Virus record (IMG/VR): IMGVR_UViG_3300046616_000062
Coordinates: 1 to 40,441 of that record
Source of the DNA: a virus
Reading direction: 5' to 3' (one strand)
Length of the DNA: 40,441 nucleotides
Shown here one piece after another: positions 29,395 to 38,143 of the stretch (its first letter is position 1; every line of letters begins with the position of its first letter). A model generated the notes under the pieces. The model did no database searches, was not told the origin of the DNA, and was given only the letters and a program-made list of their open reading frames with translations. Both the position numbers and the translations under genes were made by a program.

Positions 29395-30387
29395 GGCATT
29401 GAAGGGCGACTTAGAAAGCTGGGCATTCACGTACAGCGCAGAGATAGCGCCATTCGGATCAGCGGCAACTTCAATTCCGCCGGTAGTCGTGTACGCAATG
29501 CGCGCCGTTCCGCCGTTCTTCGAACCTGCCGAATACGACTCGCCAACGATCGTGTACGTGTGCTGAATCGGACGGCTCACGCTCGACGGCACGGAGCCGA
29601 CAGACGACACAATGCCCGTCGGCGTCCATGAAGGGCTGAAGTCGACGCGCCCCGAAAACTCCCAGTACGCCGACGACTCACGCGCATACAGCGTGCCCGA
29701 CGTCGTGATGTTGGTCGCGCCAACCTGAAAGTTCTGAGGGGTGACAAGCACCCAGGGGGAGAAGTCAGCCGTGTACCAAACGCCGCCCGTCGTCCGCACC
29801 CAACGCTGATTCGTGCCGAAGTCGTACAGGGTGAAGCCGACCGGGAACGACGCCGGAGAAGGCAGCACACCCGCCCAGTCAATCGCAAGGTGCCCGTTCG
29901 CGTTGGCGCACTGATCGGTGAACATGCCGGACGTGCGAACTACCGTCAGCGTGAACGTAGTTGTGGCCTTCGGCACGTCGACAACGGCAAGCGCAACACA
30001 GTTGTCGGGTCGCGCCGGAACCTGGGGCGAAGGCGCGGCAACGCCCTGAATCACCTGAATGTCAAGGCCGTTGCTGCCCTCAACCGCCGACGTCGTCAGC
30101 CGCGCAACGATCAGGTCTTTACGCGGGTCGTTGTTCGAAGCCGTCGGAATGGCAACCGTCTGCCCGCTCGACCATGCCCACGTTGCGCCGCCGGTCGCGT
30201 TGCCGACAAGGACGTTGCCCGACCCAACGGCTACGGTCCGGTTGGCCTGATTCGAGTTTGCCAGGAACTCAGAAGTGGACTTGAAGACGTGCTTGAAGCC
30301 GCCGCGAACAACGTTCAGCGCATGCCAATTGGAAAGCTCCGCAGCGCCATAGCCGACACCGTCCTGAAACCATGCAAAGGAACTCAT
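29389..30387 (-). CDS. Baseplate or minor tail protein
   Basis: 332 residues, ATG at 30385-30387 overlapping the stop of the previous gene (TGATG). N-terminal part (FAWFQDGVGYGAAELSNWHALNV, NDPRKDLIVARLTTS, PDNCVALAVVDVPKA) has the pattern of baseplate upper/BppU-like proteins; the C-terminal half is beta-rich. Its place between the distal tail protein and the tail hub fits a tail-tip part. Confidence 0.7.
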   Translation of the reverse strand: MSSFAWFQDGVGYGAAELSNWHALNVVRGGFKHVFKSTSEFLANSNQANRTVAVGSGNVLVGNATGGATWAWSSGQTVAIPTASNNDPRKDLIVARLTTSAVEGSNGLDIQVIQGVAAPSPQVPARPDNCVALAVVDVPKATTTFTLTVVRTSGMFTDQCANANGHLAIDWAGVLPSPASFPVGFTLYDFGTNQRWVRTTGGVWYTADFSPWVLVTPQNFQVGATNITTSGTLYARESSAYWEFSGRVDFSPSWTPTGIVSSVGSVPSSVSRPIQHTYTIVGESYSAGSKNGGTARIAYTTTGGIEVAADPNGAISALYVNAQLSKSPFNAA

Positions 30388-31253
30388 CAAACCCACCTAT
30401 CCGACCACGTAAGAACGGCCGTAGCCGATGTGTATTCGTCTCGACTACGGAGCCGCAACCGATGCTCACCCGGGCCGTACTCCGGCCACACGGAGCCGTC
30501 AGCGATAAGCCCGCTAACGTCGCCACCCTGGGCATTCGTAACTGTCTGGGCAGCGGCGTCAATCGTCACCGTGCCGTCGTAATTCAGCGCGAACGTCTCG
30601 CCGGTCACGTCATCAATCAGGACCGGTGAAGCGCCGTCCGTGATCGTGACAACAGGTCGAGCCGCAACGCTGCCGTACTGAGTGAACCGGGTGACCGGAT
30701 CAACCGGCGTAGTGCCCTGGGAAGCAATCTGCCAAGGGACGGTTGCCGGGGGCACGAAGCCCGTCGGCACAACTTCCCGCTTCATGCTCCGCACGATCTG
30801 AGTACGGGGCGTGTCACCGATGATGTACGGCGCCGTAGCGAATAGCTCGACCACCATGTTGCAAGTCATGTACGCAAAGTTCAGGTCTAGGGGCGCCGAC
30901 CGGCGACGCACACGCGCCATGACGTAAGCCGTCTGGTCTGCCGCTGCGCCCGGGAAACGGAACCGGAAGGGGGTTTCATCGGTCCCAGCCTGAAACGCCG
31001 CCTGAAGGGCGTTCAGGGCGTTCGTGAACTCTTCCCGGCTCGACCCGTAGACCTCAAGCGTCAGCGTGACCGTGCGCCCGTTCAGGTAGTCCCGTCCGGG
31101 CCACAAGCCGTTTCGCTGCACAAGGGTTAGGTCTGACGACCGTACGTCGGGCAGCGACAGAAGGCCGTCAACGCCAACGATCGAAATGGCGGAGTCGGGT
31201 ACGCCCATGACAAGCCCCCGAAACTCACATGTCCAGTCGTTCAACTCCGCCAC
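30387..31253 (-). CDS. Distal tail protein (Dit-like)
   Basis: 288 residues from GTG 31251-31253 with GAAGGGG upstream. Typical Dit pattern: N-terminal barrel (WTCEFRGLVMGVPDSAISIVGVDGLLSLPDVRSSDL), motif GRTVTLTLEVYG, then a carbohydrate-binding-like C-terminal domain. It forms the ring joining the tail tube to the tip and sits directly after the tape measure, as expected. Confidence 0.85.
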   Translation of the reverse strand: MAELNDWTCEFRGLVMGVPDSAISIVGVDGLLSLPDVRSSDLTLVQRNGLWPGRDYLNGRTVTLTLEVYGSSREEFTNALNALQAAFQAGTDETPFRFRFPGAAADQTAYVMARVRRRSAPLDLNFAYMTCNMVVELFATAPYIIGDTPRTQIVRSMKREVVPTGFVPPATVPWQIASQGTTPVDPVTRFTQYGSVAARPVVTITDGASPVLIDDVTGETFALNYDGTVTIDAAAQTVTNAQGGDVSGLIADGSVWPEYGPGEHRLRLRSRDEYTSATAVLTWSDRWV

Positions 31254-31272
31254 TTCAACACCCCTTCCTGAC

Positions 31273-31286
31273 TACTCACGTGAGTA
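31273..31286. promoter_or_regulatory. Operator-like palindrome, site 13 of 15
   Basis: Core TACTCACGTGAGTA with GAC/GTC flanks, between tape measure and Dit genes. No promoter visible there. Confidence 0.8.
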
Positions 31287-31290
31287 GTCG

Positions 31291-33480
31291 TCACGCCGGA
31301 CTAGTACGCATGGCCCAGGCAACTTCGCGCCCAATGGCAAACGGGTCGGCGTTCGTCTGAACGTTCACGGTTACGCCGCCACCGGAACCGGTCCGATGGT
31401 TGGGCACGACGGTCGAGCCATTCGGCAAGAACACGTCTTCGGGTCCACGCTCACCAACACGGGTCCAACCGGAAGCCGGTCCACCCATGGCGCGAATCTT
31501 CGGAATCGGGTTGTCCGGAAGATCAATGCTGAGCTTGCCCCAACCGAGCTTGTTCGGAATGGCCCAGTTGAGAAGGTCGATCACTCCGTTGATTGCACCC
31601 TTTGCAGCGCGACCAACGGCCGAAGCGAGAGACGACGCGAAGCCGCCCAGCTTGCTAAGCCCGCTCTTGATTCCGTCAATGACGTAACCGCCGACAGACT
31701 TGCCCGCGCTGAGAAGCTTTGATGCCGCCGACAGAATGCGTCCGGGCAGACCCTTGACGAAGTCGACAACGGCGTTAAGCGCGTCCTTCGCGAAGTTCTT
31801 CACGTTGTTGAACGTGGACTTCGTGGCCGACCAAATCTTGTCCCAATGCTTGATGAGCAACCCGGGTCCGGTGAAGTTAAGGAACAGGTCCTTCAACCAC
31901 CCGAAGATTTTCTTGACCCAGTCCCAAAGCCACTGAAAGACCTTCTTCGTGTACGACCAAATCGTGTCCCAGTTGGCAACGATGATGACGACAAGCCCAA
32001 TGATTGCCGCAATCAGAAGCCCAATCGGGCCCATGGCGATAAGCCACGCCGCCGCCATTCGAGCCGCCTGAATCAACGACTGAACGCCCATCAGTACCCA
32101 CGTGGCCACGATCACAGCGCCGGACACAACGGCTCTTGCCGCCGCAGCAATCCACCCGCCAATGGTCGACCACGATGCCGCTACCTGGGTTGCTGCCGAC
32201 GTGACCGAAGCCGCCGCCGTAGTGACCCAGCCGGTAACCACACTCGCAGCGGTAATGACTTGCTGAACGCCCCAGGAAATAAGCGCGGGCAGAATCAGAG
32301 TCGTGATCACTCCGGCGAGGATTCCGAACGTCGTGCTGTGCTGAGAGATGAACGACGCCGTTGTCTGGATAGCCGACGCCACGCCGCCCAGCTTGGAAGC
32401 GAACGCTTCGACCATGGGAATGACCGTGCCGCCCAGGACGTCAACAAGGCCCGTCGTCAGGCTCCGGGTGAATTCCTTCATCTTGTTCGACGCGTTGTCG
32501 TGCATCGTGTCGCCTGCCGACTTCGCGGCGCCGTCGACCTTGCCCAGCGACTCAACGGCCTTCGAAGGGTCGAGCTTGAACAACGAACCCTGAAGGTCTT
32601 CAGCCTGGGTGCCGAAGAGCTTCACGGCCAACGCCGAACGCTCCGCCGGGTCCTTCACAGCGCGAAGCTTGTCAAGAGTCTGGTCAAGCGCCTTCGCTGC
32701 CGCCGGTCCACCTTCGGCAACGGCCTTCGTCATGTCCTTGCCGGAAAGGCCAATCTTCGCGTACGTCTGATTGACCGTGTCCCCACCCGCGCGGACGATA
32801 AGACCGAATTCCTTCAGGGAGTCGGCAACAAGGTCAGCGTCACGGGCGCCGCCCTTGAGCCCCTGGGAGAGAAGGCCCATTGCCGTTTTGCCGTCAAGGC
32901 CCAGTCCCTTGAACTGAACGCCGTACTCATTGAAGGTGTCAAGCAAGTCTTCCGACTTGTTGGCGCCTTCCTGGGTGCCCTTCACAAGAATGTCGAACGC
33001 TTCAGTGGCGTTCTTCGCAAGACCGGTCTTCAACATCTGACCGACCGCATTAGCCGTAGGCCCGACGTCGTCACCCAGGACGGTAGACACGTCCATTGCC
33101 TGTTTCGAAATGTTCGCCATTTCGTCGGCGGTCGCTCCGGCGGGAACAAGCCCCTGTTGCCAAAGGTTCTTCAGCGCCTCATTCGCGTCGGCCACCGATT
33201 CGCCGTAACCGGCGGAGTACACGGAGCCTGCCGCTTCACCCAGCTTCTTTGCCTCAGCCGGAGACGCGCCCAACTGGGCCGTCAGAACATCGTTCCCGGC
33301 TTCCCGCTCAAGGGCGTCAGCGATACCGGCGCCGATGCCGACGGCAATAGCGCCACCCGCAACCGCAGCAAGTTTGCCCGCCGTCTCACCAAACGAACTG
33401 ATCTCATCGGACGCTTCATCAAGAGTCCGTGACAGTTGGTCGGCGTCACCCATAATGGTGACCTGAATTGGCCTAGCCAC
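31291..33480 (-). CDS. Tail tape measure protein
   Basis: 729 residues. Begins RPIQVTIMGDADQLSRTLDEASDEISSFG and continues with long Ala/Gly-rich helices. A hydrophobic core lies at about 370-510 (ITTLILPALISWGVQQV, IGLLIAAIIGLVVIIVANW). The C-terminal part is Trp/Lys-rich and contains FLPNGSTVVPNHRT. Typical of siphovirus tape measures, which set tail length and help DNA delivery. It is rather short, so the tail should be short-to-medium. GTG start at 33478-33480, AGGGGG upstream. The G and T chaperone genes precede it. Confidence 0.92.
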   Translation of the reverse strand: MARPIQVTIMGDADQLSRTLDEASDEISSFGETAGKLAAVAGGAIAVGIGAGIADALEREAGNDVLTAQLGASPAEAKKLGEAAGSVYSAGYGESVADANEALKNLWQQGLVPAGATADEMANISKQAMDVSTVLGDDVGPTANAVGQMLKTGLAKNATEAFDILVKGTQEGANKSEDLLDTFNEYGVQFKGLGLDGKTAMGLLSQGLKGGARDADLVADSLKEFGLIVRAGGDTVNQTYAKIGLSGKDMTKAVAEGGPAAAKALDQTLDKLRAVKDPAERSALAVKLFGTQAEDLQGSLFKLDPSKAVESLGKVDGAAKSAGDTMHDNASNKMKEFTRSLTTGLVDVLGGTVIPMVEAFASKLGGVASAIQTTASFISQHSTTFGILAGVITTLILPALISWGVQQVITAASVVTGWVTTAAASVTSAATQVAASWSTIGGWIAAAARAVVSGAVIVATWVLMGVQSLIQAARMAAAWLIAMGPIGLLIAAIIGLVVIIVANWDTIWSYTKKVFQWLWDWVKKIFGWLKDLFLNFTGPGLLIKHWDKIWSATKSTFNNVKNFAKDALNAVVDFVKGLPGRILSAASKLLSAGKSVGGYVIDGIKSGLSKLGGFASSLASAVGRAAKGAINGVIDLLNWAIPNKLGWGKLSIDLPDNPIPKIRAMGGPASGWTRVGERGPEDVFLPNGSTVVPNHRTGSGGGVTVNVQTNADPFAIGREVAWAMRTSPA

Positions 33481-33490
33481 GACGCACCCC

Positions 33491-33706
33491 CTAAGTCATA
33501 ACCGGCGTGCGTCGCTCACTGCCGCTAGCCGTGCCGCTACTGCCGCCACTACGTCCACGCGAAGACCGGCGAAGCTCTTTCTGTTCCGCCTCAATGTCTT
33601 CAGCCATCTGTTCAACCAACGCGTTGAAGTCTCGAAGTTCCATGCCGCGCACGTCCGTCCAACTCAGCCCACGGAAGTGGGAGACAAGACGTGCGCAAGC
33701 AATCAC
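33491..33706 (-). CDS. Tail assembly chaperone T-like (overlaps G)
   Basis: 71 residues. Begins with GTG that overlaps the TGA stop of the G gene (GTGA), in the -1 frame relative to G. Reads MIACARLVSHFRGLSWTDVRGMELRDFNALVEQM, followed by a charged, serine-rich tail. In most siphoviruses the second chaperone is made by -1 frameshift. Here no canonical slippery heptamer is in the open part of the -1 frame, which starts only about 60 nt upstream. Coupled reinitiation is as likely. Named by position and topology. Confidence 0.65.
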   Translation of the reverse strand: MIACARLVSHFRGLSWTDVRGMELRDFNALVEQMAEDIEAEQKELRRSSRGRSGGSSGTASGSERRTPVMT

Positions 33707-33984
33707 GCGTTGGCTTCGGTAGGGTCCGGCTTGCCCTTGCCCTTCAGGTTGATACGCAGCGCCCCAGCGTCCTCAATCGTGAAGTCGGGATACTTCCGCT
33801 TCATGGTCACGTACGCCATGGCCTTCAGCATCGGCGCGCGTCGAGCACCCGGCTTGTTCAGCGCGTCGAGCGGCTGACCCGTGATCTCTTCAATCGCGTC
33901 AATCTCATCGAGCGTCAGAGAATCAAGCTTCAGGTCAAGCGTGAAGTCAGTGGGAGGAACGAAAGCGGCCTTCTTCGCGGGCAT
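33703..33984 (-). CDS. Tail assembly chaperone G-like
   Basis: 93 residues from ATG 33982-33984 with GGAGAG upstream. Sequence FTLDLKLDSLTLDEIDAIEEITGQPLDALNKPGARRAPMLKAMAYVTMKRKYPDFTIEDAG has the pattern of gpG/Gp13-like chaperones that guide the tape measure during tail assembly. Starts just after the gp10-like gene (stop TGA, one T, then ATG). Confidence 0.8.
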   Translation of the reverse strand: MPAKKAAFVPPTDFTLDLKLDSLTLDEIDAIEEITGQPLDALNKPGARRAPMLKAMAYVTMKRKYPDFTIEDAGALRINLKGKGKPDPTEANA

Positions 33985-33985
33985 A

Positions 33986-34417
33986 TCAACTCTCCAAGAA
34001 TTGGCGAACGACGGCTTCAATGCGGCGTTCATACGTAGCGGCCACGACGTCCGACTTACGGGCCATGGCACGGAACAGGAATCGGTTCGGGCGGATATTC
34101 CGCTTCCGGAAACCGAAGTGAATTGCGGCGGCATACGGCACACGAGCCGCTGAGCCTGCCTTGATGACGGCGCCCTTCGCGGACGCCGTGACCTTGATGG
34201 ACTTATCCAGCTTGCCCGGACGGTACTTCTTTGACGACTTCGCGTCGCGGTGACCGTCCGGGCTTTCGTGCTTCGCCTGGGGAATCAGAATTTCGCCGGA
34301 AGCCTTGTTGGCAGCGCGTACGGCTTTGTTCAATTCCTTGTCCTTCAGGGTGCGCACGTTGCGCTGAAACTCTCGAAGCCCGTCAACACGAATCGTGTAC
34401 GCACTTCGCTGCGCCAT
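33986..34417 (-). CDS. HK97 gp10-like head-tail protein
   Basis: 143 residues. Matches the HK97 gp10 pattern: VDGLREFQRNVRTLKDKELNKAVRAANKASGEIL in the first third and GSAARVPYAAAIHFG, RPNRFLFRAM later. It helps complete the head-tail joint or tail end. Unusually it follows the tail tube gene instead of preceding it. ATG overlaps the tube stop (TAATG). Confidence 0.82.
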   Translation of the reverse strand: MAQRSAYTIRVDGLREFQRNVRTLKDKELNKAVRAANKASGEILIPQAKHESPDGHRDAKSSKKYRPGKLDKSIKVTASAKGAVIKAGSAARVPYAAAIHFGFRKRNIRPNRFLFRAMARKSDVVAATYERRIEAVVRQFLES

Positions 34418-35403
34418 TACGGCTCGACCGGCGTACCCGGCTCGACGTACGTGAGCTTGATTGCAGCCACGCCCGGAGTACCCGGGTCGAGAATGCGGAA
34501 CGGCAGGTTGTGAACCGTGACTTCGTCGGTCGCCGCTTCGGGAGACTCGCCCGTGAACTGAATCGCCGGAGCCTCAACGGTCAGCGAAGAGCCGGGCAGC
34601 ACACCCGTGAACTCAACCTTCAGCGCGCACAGCTCACCCGCAATGAAGGCTTCGTACAGGGTCAGCGAAGTCGCGCTGAACTCACCCTCAAGGGTGCCTT
34701 CGTACGTCGGCACAGCGTTGCGAATGGGCTTCTTCTTCAGCTCATTCGCGCGGAGAAAGCGCCGGTCAGTCTTCATGCCCAGGTCGCCGGTCAGCTCAAG
34801 CGAAGTGGCGTCGAACGCAACCGCGCTGCCGTCCTTCGAAAGCTCGACCCCGGTCCGGGTCCAGTCGTACGGGTACGCCTCAACCGGGTAAACCGGCGCC
34901 ACGATCTGAGCCGGGTTGGTCGTGTGCTCGACGTCCTGAAAGTCGAACGTCACGGCAAGCTTCACGGCGTTCTCAACTTCGGCGTTCAGCGACCACTCAG
35001 TTGCAACGCAACCCTTGTGCTTGTACGCCGCCTTCGTGCCGTCGGTCCCAGGACGAACCATCTGAGCGGAGAAGGACGGAGCCGCCGTTACGTCGGACGT
35101 CTCAAGGACCGTAGTCCGAACGCCGCCCGTGTCAGTGACCGTGACCTTGTCGAATGCGGAAGTCAGAAGGGAAGCGGCTCCGGCGTCCAGAAGGTCAACT
35201 TCAAGTTCGCCTTCGCCACCCATGTTGACCACGTTCCGGCGGTCAGCGCGCGCCGTCTGCATACCCGCGCGGAAGCCGACCGACTCAATGAACTCACGTG
35301 TGGTCTTCCAAGAATCCGCCTGCCCCTCGTACCCCTCAACGTTGGCCGACAGAGTGCCGTACGTGTCTTCACGGCCGATGCCAATGCTTGCGTCAAGCGC
35401 CAT
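34417..35403 (-). CDS. Major tail tube protein
   Basis: 328 residues, ATG at 35401-35403 with AAGGGGG upstream. Begins MALDASIGIGREDTYGTLSANVEGYEGQADSWKTT and repeats beta-rich segments through the protein, as tail tube proteins do. Its place between the tail terminator and the G/T chaperones fits. Longer than the usual 150-250 residues, so it likely carries an extra surface domain; the final part ends in a proline-rich VEPGTPVEP. Confidence 0.85.
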   Translation of the reverse strand: MALDASIGIGREDTYGTLSANVEGYEGQADSWKTTREFIESVGFRAGMQTARADRRNVVNMGGEGELEVDLLDAGAASLLTSAFDKVTVTDTGGVRTTVLETSDVTAAPSFSAQMVRPGTDGTKAAYKHKGCVATEWSLNAEVENAVKLAVTFDFQDVEHTTNPAQIVAPVYPVEAYPYDWTRTGVELSKDGSAVAFDATSLELTGDLGMKTDRRFLRANELKKKPIRNAVPTYEGTLEGEFSATSLTLYEAFIAGELCALKVEFTGVLPGSSLTVEAPAIQFTGESPEAATDEVTVHNLPFRILDPGTPGVAAIKLTYVEPGTPVEP

Positions 35404-35417
35404 GCGTGCGCCCCCTT

Positions 35418-35855
35418 CTATTGGTAGACGCGCCCACGAACACGGACGCGAACGGTCAGCGCTGCATAAGCGCCGTCAGTGGTTTCAGTGGATTCGACGG
35501 AAGCCGATTCCGGCCGGACGTCGAGCAAGCCGGGAACCGAAGTCAGGTCAGCGTTCAGCGCTGCGCATGCTTCCTTCACGTGGTCGCGTATCTCGTACAC
35601 GGCACGCTCAGCGGCAATCGGGTCGCCCGGGGTCGTGACAACGGCGTGCGTCTCTACGTAGCCGGTCACGTTGGTTGGCTTCGCGCCGGAGCGCATAGCC
35701 GCTGGGGCAAGGTCGTCGTCAGTGGTCGCCCCCAACCACACGGACTTTCTACGGGAGTTGTCTCCCGTCTCAGCGAAGGTGCACTGAACGCCCGTCGGCA
35801 CAACGGCCTTCAGTGCGTTGAACAGTGCAACCTTCGCGTCAAAGATCAGCGCCAC
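35418..35855 (-). CDS. Tail terminator protein
   Basis: 145 residues from GTG 35853-35855 with GAGGGG upstream; a TTG two codons earlier abuts the ribosome site. Reads ALIFDAKVALFNALKAVVPTGVQCTFAETG, ending in a beta strand (YAALTVRVRVRGRVYQ). The alpha/beta pattern resembles lambda gpU/HK97 gp10-11-type terminators that cap the tail. Placed just before the tube gene. Confidence 0.72.
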   Translation of the reverse strand: MALIFDAKVALFNALKAVVPTGVQCTFAETGDNSRRKSVWLGATTDDDLAPAAMRSGAKPTNVTGYVETHAVVTTPGDPIAAERAVYEIRDHVKEACAALNADLTSVPGLLDVRPESASVESTETTDGAYAALTVRVRVRGRVYQ

Positions 35856-35865
35856 ACGCAACCCC

Positions 35866-36234
35866 TCACATGAAGATGAACGGAAGGCGGACGCGATACA
35901 GGTTCAGCTTCGCGTTCACTTCGGGCAGCGACGTCGGGCGCCAACTACCCCCAGCCTGGGCAAGCTGAATCGAGCCGAATTCGGATTGAAGCTGAAGCGC
36001 CCTATCCGGGATGCGCGACACATGGTCGAGCACGTATTGCCGCCCCAGGGTGCGCACACACCAACGAATGGTTTCCGGCGTCGGGTTCTCTGCCGTGTCC
36101 CACTTCTGACCCGTGTACGCCTCAACGGTTTCAACGCTGAAGTCGATTGCTTCGGACAGAAGCTCATCGGGAAACAGGCTGACGTCATCCAACCCGTCAA
36201 GCGCGCGAAGCTCTTCAATCGTCGCGTACGCCAC
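35866..36234 (-). CDS. Head-tail connector (gp6-like adaptor)
   Basis: 122 residues from GTG 36232-36234 with GGAAGGGG upstream; a TTG at 36264 is discarded. Reads VAYATIEELRALDGLDDVSLFPDELLSEAIDFSVETVEAYTGQKW, the standard helical pattern of HK97 gp6-like adaptors that add a ring to the portal. Operator site 14 lies between it and the capsid gene. Confidence 0.82.
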   Translation of the reverse strand: MAYATIEELRALDGLDDVSLFPDELLSEAIDFSVETVEAYTGQKWDTAENPTPETIRWCVRTLGRQYVLDHVSRIPDRALQLQSEFGSIQLAQAGGSWRPTSLPEVNAKLNLYRVRLPFIFM

Positions 36235-36276
36235 GCTAAGCCCCTTCCATGGGCCCCAGGGCAAGGGCGCCCCGTG

Positions 36277-36290
36277 TACTCACGTGAGTA
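36277..36290. promoter_or_regulatory. Operator-like palindrome, site 14 of 15
   Basis: Core TACTCACGTGAGTA; outer GTG and GAC flanks differ from the usual ones. Between capsid and connector genes, within the late operon. Confidence 0.78.
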
Positions 36291-36314
36291 GACGGAGCGC
36301 CCCCACACCTAGGC

Positions 36315-37487
36315 TCAGGCACCGACAGTCAGAACCTTCGCGCCGCGCGCGTCAACCAGAAGGCCGTCCGCACGCTGAAGGAACCGGTAAACGATCTGGT
36401 CAGTGCTGAACTTCGCGTCAACCGAACGGTCGACACGCAGCGAACCGGCGAAGCGGACGCGGTACTTGCTCAGGTCAGCGAACAGGATCTTCGACGCGGG
36501 CATGCCGTCGTCAGTCTCAACGACCTTGCCGTTGAAGAGCGAAGGGGCGCCGACGGTAAGACCGGACTGCCAAAGGTACTGACCGTTCGCGTCCTTGAGC
36601 TTGCGCATCTGAGCCGCACGCACATCGTTGACGACGTACTTCGCGTTCGCCCGGTACGCCGACGGGACCTCATGGAACAGGTCAATCAGCGCGTCGGAAA
36701 CAGTCGAGTCGTCAGCGGTCGCGCCGAACGTGGCAGTGGCCGGAGAAGCGTCGGTCAGAATGCCGCGCGGCTGACCGGTACCGGTACCCGTGATGAAGTG
36801 GCGACCCATGGCGTCACCGATAGCCGGACCGGCGTCGGAAACCAGGAAGCCGACAAGGTCAAGAACCTGGTCAGTGGCGAACTCGTACGAGACGACCGAC
36901 GCGAAGCCGTACTTGAAACCGCCCATGCTGCGCTGAGTGGTCGACGGGTAAGACTCGGGAATCTCGCCGTTCTCACCGACGATCGCAGCGGACGACCGGC
37001 CAGTGATCACCGTGAAGTCAAGCGGGTTGGCGTCCGACGTAGTGAACGTGGTCGCGCCACCGCGCATGATCGCGGAACGCTCGACCGCCTGAGCGATGAG
37101 CTGACCGTAAAGGGTGCGGCTCAGGACGTTCGGGTTACCGGCCTTCGTGCCGTCGCGCTTCTCAGGGGCGAACTCGAAGGAACGAGCTTCACCCAGGTTG
37201 CCCGCCCGAAGGGTGGCGTCGTCGTCAACGTCGGCGGAGCGCTGGGCGCCGGAGCCGGAACCCTGAAGGCCCGACAGAAGCGACGTCACAGCGTCGGTCG
37301 CCTTGATGGCCTCAATGCCACGCTTGATACGGCCGTCATAGTCGGCCACGGCGGAGAGAAGGCGCTCTTCCTTCTGGGTCGCGTCGGCGTCCATCGGCTT
37401 ACCGGCGAACTCATCAGTCAGCGCCCGAAGCTCAGCGGTCGCACGCTCGCGCGCCTCAAAGTTGGCGCTCAGGGTAGTCGCGTCCAT
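36315..37487 (-). CDS. HK97-fold major capsid protein
   Basis: 390 residues, ATG at 37485-37487 with AAGGAG upstream. The first roughly 100 residues are helical and charged (delta/scaffold domain removed by the protease at maturation). Then comes the HK97 fold pattern (LIAQAVERSAIMRGGATTFTTSDANPLDFTVITG, GRHFITGTGTGQPRGIL, AKFSTDQIVYRFLQRADGLLVD). Forms the icosahedral shell. Confidence 0.95.
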   Translation of the reverse strand: MDATTLSANFEARERATAELRALTDEFAGKPMDADATQKEERLLSAVADYDGRIKRGIEAIKATDAVTSLLSGLQGSGSGAQRSADVDDDATLRAGNLGEARSFEFAPEKRDGTKAGNPNVLSRTLYGQLIAQAVERSAIMRGGATTFTTSDANPLDFTVITGRSSAAIVGENGEIPESYPSTTQRSMGGFKYGFASVVSYEFATDQVLDLVGFLVSDAGPAIGDAMGRHFITGTGTGQPRGILTDASPATATFGATADDSTVSDALIDLFHEVPSAYRANAKYVVNDVRAAQMRKLKDANGQYLWQSGLTVGAPSLFNGKVVETDDGMPASKILFADLSKYRVRFAGSLRVDRSVDAKFSTDQIVYRFLQRADGLLVDARGAKVLTVGA

Positions 37488-37498
37488 GCGGACACTCC

Positions 37499-38143
37499 TT
37501 ACTTAGAAAGCGCGCGAACAAGGGCACGCGCGTCAGGGTGGGAAGCCGGGGCTGTGTCGCCGTCCGACTGGGAATCGCGCTCTTCGTCAGAAGCCGGGGG
37601 CGCGAACTCCCCGATACTCAGCGCTTCTTCAACGGAGCGAAGAGAAGCCTGAGTTGTGAGATATGCAGGGTTGGTAACGGGCCCCAGTTCCCGGACGTCC
37701 ATTGACGTGATCTCCCGAATGGGAAGCCCCGTCTCAGGGTCGTCTTCAGCGGAACGGCGCTGCCCGTTGTCAATCACACGGAACGTGAAGGACGAACCCT
37801 GAAGGTCACCGCGCTTCAGAAGCTCAGCAACGTCACGGCCAACCGTCGTATCCGGTAGATCAACCTCGTACCAACCGCCTTCGCGGTCTTCACCAACCCG
37901 GAGCGTGCCGGACGAAGTACGCCCCAGCAACGCCGATGAGTTGTGGTTGAACGTGGCATACACGTCGTTCTGTTGCAGCGACGGAGCACCGGCCCCGGGA
38001 ACAATGCGTTCCCGGAAGCCGCCCAGGTCTTGACTCAGTTCGTTGAACCGGTAGGCATACCCGCGCATAGAAATGCGCCCGTCTTCCGACGCGCGCTCTT
38101 CAAGTGCTCCGACGGCAACGCGAAGTTCACGCGTTTCCGTCAT
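37499..38143 (-). CDS. Prohead protease (HK97 family, S78)
   Basis: 214 residues. Serine-protease signatures of the family: FNHNSSALLGR (His) and GSSFTFRV (Ser), with RGYAYRFNELS at the start. Cleaves the capsid delta domain during head maturation. ATG overlaps the portal stop. The final third (after residue about 165) is low-complexity and acidic. Confidence 0.93.
   Translation of the reverse strand: MTETRELRVAVGALEERASEDGRISMRGYAYRFNELSQDLGGFRERIVPGAGAPSLQQNDVYATFNHNSSALLGRTSSGTLRVGEDREGGWYEVDLPDTTVGRDVAELLKRGDLQGSSFTFRVIDNGQRRSAEDDPETGLPIREITSMDVRELGPVTNPAYLTTQASLRSVEEALSIGEFAPPASDEERDSQSDGDTAPASHPDARALVRALSK

Noticed and set aside
32815-32835. Extra leader-like copies in tape measure (AGGGAGTCGGCAAC) and fibre (AAGGGAGTCGAGCC)
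   Set aside because: They lack the conserved GTNACC half, lie inside coding sequence and precede no gene start.
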